Positions 24,358 through 33,730 of a stretch of 64,000 nucleotides of DNA are shown piece after piece; the stretch's first letter is position 1, and each line of letters opens with the position of its first letter. A program made the translations under genes and the position numbers. Origin of the DNA: Hominiventricola filiformis (GTDB lineage Bacteria > Bacillota > Clostridia > Lachnospirales > Lachnospiraceae). The stretch spans positions 124,001-188,000 of the forward strand of contig NZ_JAJEPS010000006.1 of assembly GCF_020686965.1 (NCBI RefSeq), given 5' to 3'. The notes beneath the pieces were generated by a model. That model saw nothing but the letters and a program-made list of their open reading frames with translations, ran no database searches and was not told the DNA's origin.

Positions 24358-25704
24358 CTAGATTTCGCCGTTTGCTTTCATATCCTTCAGGAATTTTACA
24401 AGCTGTACAGCTTCGTTCGGAGCTACGATAATCTCCCAACCCGGAAGTTTTGCTTCCAGATCGCCCTTTAAGACTGCTACCTTACCCGGGATAACCAGTT
24501 TTCTGCATTTGATCTTCGGCTCTACGTTCTCAATGATGAATTTAGAGATAGAAGTAGAGGAGAATTTACCTGCAGCCCAGGAAGTCAGTACAGAAAGTCC
24601 GCCTGCATCGTTGATAACCAGGTTACACGGAACACCGGAACGCTCCAGCTCACCGGATACAACGAAGTATGTAAGTGCGAAGTCAACGGTAGTCAGAACT
24701 ACGGAGTTCTCATCTCCGCCATTCAGCGGATAGATACCCGGCTCTACCTTCATCGGCTTCTGCGGATCGGTGTATACGTTCTGTCTTAAACCATACAGCG
24801 GAAGTGCCTCTGCGTAGTTCATGGTATCCATAACGATGATGGAACCATATTTCAGAACAAACAGGGAAGCCAGTGCAGTCTGCATAGCCTCATCTGCCGG
24901 AGCAAGTTTTGCCAGATTTACCAGGGACGGATATCCACAGGTTCTGTCCGGGTTCTTGTCCAGACATGCGCGTCTTACCTGAACGGTATTAGCGAAGGTC
25001 TCTTTGATCGTTGCACCGGTCGTATTCAGAACCAGCTCTTTATAGCCAAGCTTCTCAATTGCTGCGGTAGTATCATACAGCTCGTCCAGAGATGCTCCGG
25101 ATACACCCAGAACAGCACCTGCTGCTTTTGCTACTTCAACCATCTCAGCGTAGTTGGAAGCGTTTGCTCCATCAAGGATCGGTTTCTCAGCTTTGCATAC
25201 TTCCAGAGCTGCTTTTGCTGCTTCTGCATCAGCGCACTCCAGAACGATGGTTTTGCCAATACCGGTTACATGTTTTACCGTCTCAGCGTAAGCAGCTGCA
25301 TCTCCGGTATACTCAACGAATACCATCTCTGCATGCATTCTCTCACCGATACGGTCATAGTCAACTTTGTTAACTGCTGCAAGCACAGCATCTGCATCCA
25401 TATCCGGAGTGATGCGTACAGCGAATCTAGGTTTGCTAACATAGGTTTTCTCATGTCTGAACAGTACAGTCTCACCACCAAGGGTGTACTCTGCGTCGCC
25501 GGTACCAACTTTGATGGATTTCATAGGCGGTGCAGTTGCCTCAGACAGAGTTGCAAGAGCTTCTGCGGACATATGCGGACATTTGGAAATGTCTACAGCA
25601 CCCTGAGCAACCTTCATGGAAAATGCCATACAGGTCGGGCTTCCGCACTCTTTACAGTTTGTTTTTGGTGTCATTTTAAAGATATCTAAGCCTTTTAATG
25701 CCAT
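24358..25704 (-). CDS. acsC: Corrinoid/iron-sulfur protein large (gamma) subunit
   Basis: A 448-residue protein with the N-terminal 4Fe-4S motif (CKECGSPTCMAFSMKVAQG, then CP) and a TIM-barrel followed by the C-terminal corrinoid-binding domain (LVINDAGGLSVLTSWAAGKF). It holds both the cluster and cobamide and carries the methyl group from AcsE to AcsB. It pairs with AcsD encoded 25 bp upstream. Confidence 0.96.
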   Translation of the reverse strand: MALKGLDIFKMTPKTNCKECGSPTCMAFSMKVAQGAVDISKCPHMSAEALATLSEATAPPMKSIKVGTGDAEYTLGGETVLFRHEKTYVSKPRFAVRITPDMDADAVLAAVNKVDYDRIGERMHAEMVFVEYTGDAAAYAETVKHVTGIGKTIVLECADAEAAKAALEVCKAEKPILDGANASNYAEMVEVAKAAGAVLGVSGASLDELYDTTAAIEKLGYKELVLNTTGATIKETFANTVQVRRACLDKNPDRTCGYPSLVNLAKLAPADEAMQTALASLFVLKYGSIIVMDTMNYAEALPLYGLRQNVYTDPQKPMKVEPGIYPLNGGDENSVVLTTVDFALTYFVVSGELERSGVPCNLVINDAGGLSVLTSWAAGKFSSTSISKFIIENVEPKIKCRKLVIPGKVAVLKGDLEAKLPGWEIIVAPNEAVQLVKFLKDMKANGEI

Positions 25705-25729
25705 TGTCTTATTTCCCTCCTTACCACAA

Positions 25730-26671
25730 TTACATCAGTTCTTTGATCATCTTGGAGATGGTGGCAACGGTAACCGGATGTTTCACGATTACAGCATTGG
25801 AACCACAAGCCAGTACGGAAGCGGCTGTGGAAACTTCCATATCGATACCACGCTGCTCAACCGGACCCCACTCAGGCATATCTTCTTCAGAAGCCATAGC
25901 CTCTTTTACGTTCCATGCTTCCTCTGCTACCGGAGTAATGATCGGCATCTGTAACTGTGCGTCGTTCTGGGAAAGTGCTGCAGCTTTTACACGGTCCATC
26001 GTAGAAACTACGTACTCAAAACCGTATCCAACTGCTGCGGTACCTACGTTCATGACAATATTTGCCGGCTGTACACCCAGCTGGGTGATCAGCACGTTCA
26101 GCTGTTTTGCAAGGTTGATATCTACTGCAGACTCAGCGCCGACTTTCTGATTGTAAGCCAGACCTGCTGCTGCACCGATACCTTTGTAATCTTCCTCTCT
26201 TGCGGACAGGATGATGACATTTTTGCCCTGAGCTACATCAGCAGCTTTGGACAGAAGCTCAGTATCTTTTGCTACATTCTTGCATCCCTCGATTACAAGC
26301 GGTACATCGATGGCGTCAATGACCTCTTTTACGATCTCCATGCATTCTTCTGTAGATTTGTTTGCTCCGTTCGGATCAGCTCCGATCAGTCTCAGACATA
26401 CGAAATCTGCACCCGGCATCTCAGATGCTTTCTTAGCGATCTCGCCCATGGTGCTGCATCCAGCATAGTATGCTTTTACACCTTCCGGCTCGTTGTCCAG
26501 ACCGAGGTCTGTGATCATAACACCAACTTTCGGTGCGTTCTCAATCGGTGCATCAAATGTATAGAAAGGTAATACATTCTCGCCGCCAATTTTAATTGCT
26601 TTCTCGCCGCAGCCTACTTCAACTGCATTGATGGAAGCGTTGAATTTTCCTGATTTTCCATTGAATGGCAT
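25730..26671 (-). CDS. acsD: Corrinoid/iron-sulfur protein small (delta) subunit
   Basis: A 313-residue TIM-barrel protein (FYTFDAPIENAPKVGVMITD, CLRLIGADPNGANKS, PLVIEGCKNVAKD). Its length matches AcsD. It forms the heterodimer with AcsC that carries the methyl group. First gene after the internal promoter at 26714-26741. Confidence 0.95.
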   Translation of the reverse strand: MPFNGKSGKFNASINAVEVGCGEKAIKIGGENVLPFYTFDAPIENAPKVGVMITDLGLDNEPEGVKAYYAGCSTMGEIAKKASEMPGADFVCLRLIGADPNGANKSTEECMEIVKEVIDAIDVPLVIEGCKNVAKDTELLSKAADVAQGKNVIILSAREEDYKGIGAAAGLAYNQKVGAESAVDINLAKQLNVLITQLGVQPANIVMNVGTAAVGYGFEYVVSTMDRVKAAALSQNDAQLQMPIITPVAEEAWNVKEAMASEEDMPEWGPVEQRGIDMEVSTAASVLACGSNAVIVKHPVTVATISKMIKELM

Positions 26672-26713
26672 TGGTAATTCTCCTCCTCAAAAAATATATC
26701 ACACAAATACTAT

Positions 26714-26741
26714 ATTATACCATAAAACTCCTTTTCGTAAA
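26714..26741 (-). promoter_or_regulatory. Internal promoter before acsD
   Basis: Minus-strand TTTACG (-35, 26736-26741), 16-bp spacer, TATAAT (-10, 26714-26719). The -35 lies within a small hairpin (CATAAAACTC/GAGTTTTATG, 26721-26750). It would let acsDCEV be made above the level of acsB read-through. Confidence 0.55.
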
Positions 26742-26761
26742 GAGTTTTATGCATTCCAAAA

Positions 26762-26832
26762 GGGCAACCCTGCTATGCAGGGTGCCCAAAATTGGGTAAA
26801 ATCAAATACTCGCCACGCTCGTGCTTGATTTT
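26762..26832 (-). terminator. Terminator or attenuator after acsB
   Basis: Two stems follow the acsB stop on the minus strand: AAAATCAA...TTGATTTT (26798-26832), then a GC-rich GGGCACCCTGC...GCAGGGTTGCCC (26762-26787) with TTTT. Partial termination here would separate acsB from acsD expression. Confidence 0.6.
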
Positions 26833-26843
26833 CCGCCTTCTAA

Positions 26844-28973
26844 TTACATCATCGGATCCATGCCGAGTGCCGGATGACCTTTCTCGGTCAGGAACTCAAG
26901 CAGTGCTTCCGGATCAGTTGCGATGGTCTCATCACCGATCATATCGCAGAAGTTCTCAATTCCGTACAGTTCCTGTGCGGTCTTGTTTACTCTCTCAGCA
27001 ACCTGCTCTTTCAGCTCTTTCGGCATCCATACGATACGCTCGATACCACCCTCAGCCTTCATGAACTTCTTGGAAGAAATGAAGTGTTTTCCATGTCCCA
27101 TGAATCCAGGAGTCTGAACTCCACCACCGGTCATGGATGCCAGCTCACCGAAGGTCATTCCCAGAGGAGTCATTCCAGTGTACTCACGGTTGGTAATGAT
27201 AACACCGTTGGAGAACGGCTCGATACCACAGATACACTCGAAGCATCCACAGGATGTCATCGGGTCTTCCATGATGGAGTACAGAGTAACGTGCTCCAGA
27301 GCACCCTGTGAGAATTTAGCAACTGCTTCATCAACATCCTCATAACGTCCAAGGTTCTCATCGATAACTCTCTCTTTGGTGATTACCTGACACGGTCCCT
27401 GCGGATCCAGCTCGTTGGTTGCTTTTGCATCCAGCCATGAAACAGCACCGCAAAGTCCAAGTCTCTCCGGAGTTACTACACATACATGGCTCGGGGAGAA
27501 TGCCTGGCACATGATACAGCTGTAGTATACCGGTACGGATTCGTCTGTCAGAGAAGTCAGACGCTCGTCACGACGATCATATGCCGGGATAGCCAGCTCA
27601 TGACGAAGTTTGGTACACTCTGCTTCATCAGTTACGATGGTAACTGCACATTTATCTACTACTGCGTCAAACTCGTTCTTAATGTTTGCGTACAGAACCT
27701 CTGCAAGGTCTTTTGCACGGAAACCAGCCTCAAAGGTAGATTTGCTGATACGGATACGGATCATATCACGCTGTCCGGTATGCATAACACCCTCTACACA
27801 GTTTACATAGCTGTGGAATTTACGCTCAAATACCGGCTCGAAGTCGGACTGCATATTCTTTCCGGCTACGTCTACGATGTAAGCGATCTGCTGTTTGCTT
27901 CCTACTTCCATCTGATCGAAATCCGGTCCGATGAGAGTGAACTTGTGATCCTCAACCTCGCTTGCATCTTTGGTGCAAACCAGCTCGAAGCAGTCTTTTC
28001 TGGAACCGTCGAACTCAACCTGCATATCACCCTTACGGATGATCTCGCCCTCGAATGCGGATGCGAAGGATACCGGGATATCAATCTTGGTAATCTTAAT
28101 CTTAATGTCACGTGCCTCAAGAGAGGTAGCATTGAATTTGGATACGTCTTCCTGAACAATCAGGCTCTTCGGTACACGGAAGATATTCTCGGTCTCGTTG
28201 GTAACTACCGGGAAACCAAGTGCGATAGCGCCTGCACCGCAAGCTACTACTACGTCATCCAGCGGTTTGAATGCGTTTACAAATGCCGGTACACGATCCA
28301 TGGTGTATTTCATCAGAGCGCCTGCATCACCCGGTGTTACGTTGCCGAAGATCAGAGCTGCACGAAGTGCTACGGATACAACATGGATTACGGAAGTCAC
28401 ATCTTTACCAAGCGGTACGATACGAAGTGCATATCCCATCTTCAGGCCTGCTTCTACACACTGATCGATCACATCACCAACCAGAGTTACCAGAATACCC
28501 TGTGCCTGATAGCTCTTAACGAGCTCTACTGCTTCTTCGTTGCTCGGAGCTTTTCCAAGAATAACTGCTACACCCGGGATATCTCCGGTTACCAGCGGTA
28601 CACCAAGCTCACGGATAATGGCATCTGCCAGATGTCCGTAGTACGGCTCTGCATACGGTTCTGCACCATTGATGTATTTCAGAACCTCGATGAACTCTGC
28701 GCAAAGTGCAGTAGCAACACCGCTCATGAACGCATCATTCAGTTTCTGCTCTCTGGTCATGAGAGTTTTTACAACGCCGAGAGCTTCTTTTAATTCTCCA
28801 AGATTAGCAACCTTGGTTCCGGTTACTGCATAGTAGCACGGAAGGCTGTATGCGGTATGCGGAAAAGATACCGCCTGATCTGCGCCGTACTGCGCAATTG
28901 CATTGTCGATGGCAGCTTCAGTTAAACCATAAACTGCATCATTTCCGCTGAATACTCTATCAAAAAGTGTCAC
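26844..28973 (-). CDS. acsB: CO-methylating acetyl-CoA synthase
   Basis: About 709 residues from a GTG at 28973, chosen because GGAGG lies 9 bp upstream and it does not overlap the preceding cooC; an in-frame ATG at 29036 would overlap it and lacks a site. A-cluster cysteines are visible in the CIMCQAFSP...GLCGAVSW and MTSCGCFECICG segments. The N-terminal CODH-binding domain is present (NDAVYGLTEAAIDNAI), so it is the full-length bacterial type. It joins CO, methyl and CoA into acetyl-CoA. Confidence 0.96.
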   Translation of the reverse strand: MTLFDRVFSGNDAVYGLTEAAIDNAIAQYGADQAVSFPHTAYSLPCYYAVTGTKVANLGELKEALGVVKTLMTREQKLNDAFMSGVATALCAEFIEVLKYINGAEPYAEPYYGHLADAIIRELGVPLVTGDIPGVAVILGKAPSNEEAVELVKSYQAQGILVTLVGDVIDQCVEAGLKMGYALRIVPLGKDVTSVIHVVSVALRAALIFGNVTPGDAGALMKYTMDRVPAFVNAFKPLDDVVVACGAGAIALGFPVVTNETENIFRVPKSLIVQEDVSKFNATSLEARDIKIKITKIDIPVSFASAFEGEIIRKGDMQVEFDGSRKDCFELVCTKDASEVEDHKFTLIGPDFDQMEVGSKQQIAYIVDVAGKNMQSDFEPVFERKFHSYVNCVEGVMHTGQRDMIRIRISKSTFEAGFRAKDLAEVLYANIKNEFDAVVDKCAVTIVTDEAECTKLRHELAIPAYDRRDERLTSLTDESVPVYYSCIMCQAFSPSHVCVVTPERLGLCGAVSWLDAKATNELDPQGPCQVITKERVIDENLGRYEDVDEAVAKFSQGALEHVTLYSIMEDPMTSCGCFECICGIEPFSNGVIITNREYTGMTPLGMTFGELASMTGGGVQTPGFMGHGKHFISSKKFMKAEGGIERIVWMPKELKEQVAERVNKTAQELYGIENFCDMIGDETIATDPEALLEFLTEKGHPALGMDPMM

Positions 28974-28992
28974 GGTATTATACCTCCAAAAT

Positions 28993-29760
28993 TTATTTTG
29001 ACTCATCGAGAATCGCTTTGATTTTCCGAATCTCATCTGTCGCGGACTGACTTACATCATAGGGAGCTTTTCCCTGACGATCCGCGTCGATTACCTCTGT
29101 ATTATAATGAATGAATCCCAGTAAATCCTCTGCCGGAATCTTGGAACGAACGAACTCCTCGTCCTCAGCGCTTCGGACTTTATTTGTGACTACGCGCACC
29201 TGACGGATTCCCAGATCTGCTGCCAGACGTTTTACATTCTTATAGGTCTGAACGCTTCTAGCTCCCGGCTCAATCACAACGATGAACTGCTCCATGGATT
29301 CACAGGTGCCTCTGCCCAGATGCTCCAGACCGGCCTCCATATCCATGATTACTACATCTTTGCTTCTCAGCATCAGGTGGCTGATGATTCTTCTCAGCAT
29401 CACATGCTCCGGGCAGACGCACCCGCCGCCGCCGGTTTCCACCGTGCCCAGCAGCAGGAGCTTCACGCCGTTATAGGTTTTGCTGTATGTATCAGGAATA
29501 TCATCCACCTTCGGGTTCAGTTTATACATCTGATTATCCGGTCCGGCTCCTGTACGCTCCTCCACCAGTTTTCTCATCTTACTGATGGGGATAATGGAGT
29601 CCAACACCTCTTCCGGAAATCCAAGCGCCAGTCCCAGATTGGCATCCGGGTCTACGTCAGCTGCCAGAACGGTGCGTCCCTCTTCCGCATATAATCTCGC
29701 AAGTGTGGCCGCAAAGGTCGTCTTTCCAACGCCGCCTTTTCCGGTAATTGCTATCTTCAA
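28993..29760 (-). CDS. acsF: Nickel-inserting ATPase of the CooC family (AcsF-like)
   Basis: A 255-residue MinD/CooC-type ATPase: deviant Walker A GKGGVGKTT at 7-15, ADVDPDANLG switch, and a CVCPE (CxC) metal-binding motif in GGGGCVCPEHVML. It lies between the CODH and acsB genes. Of the two CooC paralogues in the operon, this one, next to acsB, is the better candidate for ACS A-cluster nickel loading; the choice is inference from position. Confidence 0.85.
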   Translation of the reverse strand: MKIAITGKGGVGKTTFAATLARLYAEEGRTVLAADVDPDANLGLALGFPEEVLDSIIPISKMRKLVEERTGAGPDNQMYKLNPKVDDIPDTYSKTYNGVKLLLLGTVETGGGGCVCPEHVMLRRIISHLMLRSKDVVIMDMEAGLEHLGRGTCESMEQFIVVIEPGARSVQTYKNVKRLAADLGIRQVRVVTNKVRSAEDEEFVRSKIPAEDLLGFIHYNTEVIDADRQGKAPYDVSQSATDEIRKIKAILDESK

Positions 29761-29804
29761 TGTCTTTCCCTCCGGTCTTATATCAATTTACTTTCTTATC
29801 CGGA

Positions 29805-31697
29805 TTAGATTCCGATTGCGGTTCTCTTCTCTTCGATACGCTCGATCATCTTGTCACACAGCTTATCGATATCAGTTTCAACCGTGTAAGCAGCCTCTAC
29901 CCAATCGCGAACGCCATTGGTCAGCCACTCACCCATCTCGCTGGAACCGGATACATAAGGATCAACGCCAAGGAAGGTATCGATACCGGTTGCTACTACG
30001 TAGTTACCGATGGAAACTGCCTTCTCAGACATCCACTCCGGAGCACATCCAACTACCGGCAGCTGGGAAATCTTAAGACCGGAGTCTTTTGCCAGCTCAG
30101 ATACCAGAATCATCATACGGCTGATGTCTACACAAGATCCCATATGAAGTACAGGCGGGATATCTGCCAGCTCACATACACGTTTCAGGCCAGCGCCGCA
30201 GAGATCTTTTGCAGCTTTGTCCATCAGACCTGCTTTTGCAGCAGCCTGTGCGGAACATCCGGAAGCTACAACTACGATATCGTTAGCAATGAGTTTTTTC
30301 ATCATTTCGATATGTGCGGTATCAGGACGAACCTTCGGGTTATTACATCCTACCATTGCAACTGCACCACGGATAACACCGGAAGTAACACACTCAAGAA
30401 GCGGTTTGGTTGTTCCGGTTACATCTACCTGGCTGTTAGTAACACCGTCAAGTACTTTTACAAGAGCTTCCAGAGAGTAACCAACGGTTGCTTTCTGTTT
30501 CATATCCGGAATGTATACCAGCTCCGGTTTACGGTTCTTGAAGTTCTCGCATGCAGTCTTAACGATCTGTTTTGCCTTCTCTGCTGCGGTTCCTACATCA
30601 AAACGGATGTAATCGGAATCCGGCATCTGAGCGATCGGAGAAGTGGTGATGAACTTGGTGTGGAAACATTTACTCAGAGGTCCAAGTGCCGGGAAAATAC
30701 ACTGAACGTCTACTACGATAGCCTCACATGCTCCTGTCAGAACTACGTTCTCCTGCTGCAGGAAGTTACCAGCCATCGGAATACCACGACGCATTGCTAC
30801 CTCGTTGGAAGTACAGCAGACACCAGATACGGTGATGCCCTTAGCGCCCATGCTCTTTGCATAAGCGATCATCTCCGGATCGTCTGCATATTCACAGACC
30901 ATCTCAGACAGTGACGGATCATGTCCGTGTACTACGATGTTTACGTTCTCAGCGTTCATAACGCCAAGGTTTGCCTCAGTATCAATCGGCTTCGGAGTTC
31001 CGAACAGTACGTCAGAGAACTCGGTACCACACATGGAACCGCCCCATCCATCAGCCAGACCTGCTCTTAAGGACTGACGAACCAGTGCTTCTGGTTTAGA
31101 TGAACATCCCATATGGGTCATATGTAAGGAAGTAGCAACCTCACGGTCAATTGCCCGCGGCTCGATTTCAGCATCATGCCACAGCTTCTGGGTATGCTCC
31201 GGTGCTCTCTTCAGCCATCTCTGAACGCCGAACGGTTTACCATACTCCATCAGAGCCAGTTCTGCCATCTCATGTGCCAGATCGTAGATATCTTTTCCTT
31301 CGGTCTCTACGCCCCACTCTTTTGCGATACGGATCAGTTTATCAGGATCTTTTACTTTGTAAGCGCCGTTCGGATCAGCTGCGTAAAGAGTATGGCAGAT
31401 CTCACGTCCGTGATCAGAGTGAGTAGCTGCACCACCTGCAGTGAATTTCAGGTAGTTACGTCCTACGATACCATGAGCATCGCATCCGCAGATTCCTCTC
31501 GGAGCCTTCGGGGTAATACGGCACGGTCCCATTGCACAGATACGGCAGCAGATACCCTGCTCACCGAATTTACAGTGCGGAGTCTGATTCTTTACACGAA
31601 TCTGCCATGCATCAGCACCGACTTTAGCGCCGGTCTCGAGCAGCCGGTTGGTAGCTGCTTCCATTTCTTCGACTGTGGTTAATTTAAAGTCTCCCAT
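29805..31697 (-). CDS. acsA: Anaerobic Ni-Fe carbon monoxide dehydrogenase catalytic subunit
   Basis: About 630 residues from the ATG at 31697, 7-8 bp after AAAGGAG. Cluster ligands are visible near the N-terminus (CKFGEQGICCRICAMGPCRI) and the histidine region ATHSDHGREICH. The C-cluster region with GVCCTSNE and CVTSGVIRG is intact. Reduces CO2 to CO and passes it through the tunnel to AcsB. Also called cooS. Confidence 0.96.
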   Translation of the reverse strand: MGDFKLTTVEEMEAATNRLLETGAKVGADAWQIRVKNQTPHCKFGEQGICCRICAMGPCRITPKAPRGICGCDAHGIVGRNYLKFTAGGAATHSDHGREICHTLYAADPNGAYKVKDPDKLIRIAKEWGVETEGKDIYDLAHEMAELALMEYGKPFGVQRWLKRAPEHTQKLWHDAEIEPRAIDREVATSLHMTHMGCSSKPEALVRQSLRAGLADGWGGSMCGTEFSDVLFGTPKPIDTEANLGVMNAENVNIVVHGHDPSLSEMVCEYADDPEMIAYAKSMGAKGITVSGVCCTSNEVAMRRGIPMAGNFLQQENVVLTGACEAIVVDVQCIFPALGPLSKCFHTKFITTSPIAQMPDSDYIRFDVGTAAEKAKQIVKTACENFKNRKPELVYIPDMKQKATVGYSLEALVKVLDGVTNSQVDVTGTTKPLLECVTSGVIRGAVAMVGCNNPKVRPDTAHIEMMKKLIANDIVVVASGCSAQAAAKAGLMDKAAKDLCGAGLKRVCELADIPPVLHMGSCVDISRMMILVSELAKDSGLKISQLPVVGCAPEWMSEKAVSIGNYVVATGIDTFLGVDPYVSGSSEMGEWLTNGVRDWVEAAYTVETDIDKLCDKMIERIEEKRTAIGI

Positions 31698-31722
31698 ATA
31701 AATCTCCTTTATAGTCAGGCTT

Positions 31723-32493
31723 TTAAAGCCCAAGACCTTCTAAAATATGATACAATTCCTGTCTGACAGGATTATCTGCCGGAAGTTGCGTTGTAGGAGT
31801 TCCGGCACTGTCATAGTCAAATACACCTTCATCCTGGGGAACCACTCCCAGAAGTTCGAGATTCTGTTTCTCAATTTCCTCGCGGACACCGTCATTAATA
31901 ACTCCGCCCGGAGCGCGGTTTACGATCAGACCGACTTTCTTCGGTTTCAGTCCGCACTCGGGAATCAGGCGTGCAATGCGTCCTACTGCCTGAATTCCTC
32001 TGCGTGAACAGTCGCTGACCAGAATCACGGCATCTACACCCGGAAGAATTCCTCTGCTGATATGCTCCATACCAGCCTCATTATCTACCACGATGTACTT
32101 GTAATTCTGGGCACGCTTTCCGACCTGAGCCGACAGCAGACCATTTACAAAGCAATAGCACCCTTTTCCCTGTGTATGACCCATAACCAGCAGATCGTAG
32201 TCATCTTCCTCTACCAATGCGGAATCAAACTTGAACTCGGTATAATCCTGCTTGGACATTCCTTTCGGAATCGGGCTGTCATCAGAAACTTCCGCTTTTG
32301 AGAGCTCGTCTCGGATATCTCCCAGTGTCATTTCCACATCCACACCTAGGACCTCATTCAAATTAGAATTCGCATCGGCATCAACTGCCAGAATCGGGCC
32401 TTCCTTCTTGTCAGCCAAATATTGAATCATCATACCGGTCAGCGTGGTTTTGCCCACGCCGCCTTTTCCTGCCACTGCAATTGTATATGGCAT
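31723..32493 (-). CDS. cooC: CODH nickel-insertion ATPase CooC
   Basis: A 256-residue CooC: GKGGVGKTT at 9-17, AVDADANSNLNEVLG, and the CYCF (CxC) Ni/Zn-binding motif. It sits directly upstream of the CODH gene with 25 bp between, and probably loads nickel into the CODH C-cluster. Confidence 0.9.
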   Translation of the reverse strand: MPYTIAVAGKGGVGKTTLTGMMIQYLADKKEGPILAVDADANSNLNEVLGVDVEMTLGDIRDELSKAEVSDDSPIPKGMSKQDYTEFKFDSALVEEDDYDLLVMGHTQGKGCYCFVNGLLSAQVGKRAQNYKYIVVDNEAGMEHISRGILPGVDAVILVSDCSRRGIQAVGRIARLIPECGLKPKKVGLIVNRAPGGVINDGVREEIEKQNLELLGVVPQDEGVFDYDSAGTPTTQLPADNPVRQELYHILEGLGL

Positions 32494-32528
32494 ATTGTCA
32501 TCTCCTAAATCTGTCTATTGTCTTTTTC

Positions 32529-33461
32529 TTAAACGAGAGTGCAAAGTCCGGACTCGTCGATGATGCGGGATACATCTTTCCACTTGTTCAGAGCATACAG
32601 ATGAATTCCGTTTACGCCCATTGCACGATACTCATCAATCTGTCTGATGGTATACTGGATACCTTCCTCTTTGAACTCTTCGACTTTCTTATCATAGAAC
32701 ATGTCGAACGGTTTTCCGTCTGCATCTTTTGCTGCGAACGGATTCGGGAACAGCCAGTGTCTGGAAATCATTCTGCAAAGCTCGCTGTCCATCACACAGC
32801 CATTACGGGAAAGTGCCATGTTGATGGTAGCTCCCATATCAAGAATTGGCATAACTCCCACGTCTACCGGCATGGTAATACCTGCCTCGCGGATTGCATC
32901 CAGCCAGTATCTGAACTGCTCCATATCCCAGCAAAGCTGAGTCATGATGTAGTCAGCGCCATTGTCCTGCTTCTGTTTCAGGACTGCAATGTCTGCATCC
33001 AGGCTGCGGCATGCAATGTGTCCCTCCGGAGATCCTGCTACTGCGATCTCAAATTTGTCGCCGTAAGTATCACGAACAAATTTTACAAGGTCCGTTGCAT
33101 AATTAAAGTCACCACAAGTCGTGGTCTCACCCAGCGGAATATCTCCACGGAGTGCCAGCATGTGATCAACACCTTCTGCAAGATACTGATCCAGTTGCTC
33201 TTTGATACCCTCTTTGGTATTTTTGATAACCGTAAAGTGGGTAACCGGTGTGGTACCTGCTTTTTTGATCATCTGACATACTTCTCTGTTAGCGCCGACG
33301 TTTCCGCCACCTGCGCCATAGGTACAGGAAATATATGCCGGTTTGTACTTCATCAGATGGTCGATGGTACCAGGCAGATTCTCCATTCCTTTCTCTGTCT
33401 TCGGCGGGAAGAGCTCGAAAGAAAGAAGAGTCTTCTCTCTCAGTGCCTGTGAGATTTTCAT
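32529..33461 (-). CDS. metF: Methylene-THF reductase, MetF type
   Basis: About 310 residues from the ATG at 33461, 9 bp after GGAGG. MetF blocks are present: LLSFELFPPKTEKGMENL, PAYISCTYGAGGGN, DHMLALRGDIP, and DADIAVLKQKQDNGADYIMTQL. Reduces methylene-THF to methyl-THF. No MetV partner gene is in the window, unlike the metFV pairs of many acetogens, which would fit a stand-alone NADH-dependent enzyme as known from Blautia. Confidence 0.94.
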   Translation of the reverse strand: MKISQALREKTLLSFELFPPKTEKGMENLPGTIDHLMKYKPAYISCTYGAGGGNVGANREVCQMIKKAGTTPVTHFTVIKNTKEGIKEQLDQYLAEGVDHMLALRGDIPLGETTTCGDFNYATDLVKFVRDTYGDKFEIAVAGSPEGHIACRSLDADIAVLKQKQDNGADYIMTQLCWDMEQFRYWLDAIREAGITMPVDVGVMPILDMGATINMALSRNGCVMDSELCRMISRHWLFPNPFAAKDADGKPFDMFYDKKVEEFKEEGIQYTIRQIDEYRAMGVNGIHLYALNKWKDVSRIIDESGLCTLV

Positions 33462-33519
33462 AGTTACATACCTCCACATCTTATTTAAATTGTAACCTAC
33501 AAAAAACTACCAAACTGAA

Positions 33520-33714
33520 TTAGTCTTCGATGCAGTTAATCTTTACTACAGAGTTCGCCAGATCCACCATGGCGATGGCTCCCTCTACTTCAATCTCTGC
33601 ACCCATAATGTCTCTGATGCGGATCGTTGTTCCATCCACATCCATCCGGCTGGCATTCTTGATCAGAATGCTTTCACCTTCTTTTTTCTTTCCATATACA
33701 GTTGCAAGACACAT
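33520..33714 (-). CDS. cooT: CooT-like nickel-binding protein
   Basis: A 64-residue protein that starts MCLATVYGKK and ends with a small beta-barrel-like sequence, matching CooT in size, Cys2 and overall pattern. CooT is a dimeric nickel chaperone for CODH. It lies between the His-rich gene and metF in the same unit. Confidence 0.8.
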   Translation of the reverse strand: MCLATVYGKKKEGESILIKNASRMDVDGTTIRIRDIMGAEIEVEGAIAMVDLANSVVKINCIED

Positions 33715-33730
33715 CTTAAAGTCAACCTCC

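Noticed and set aside
27486..28793. A 435-codon plus-strand open frame across acsB
   Set aside because: Antisense to the acsB coding sequence with an intact A-cluster; no domain.
29748..30914. A 388-codon plus-strand open frame across the CODH gene
   Set aside because: Antisense shadow of acsA.
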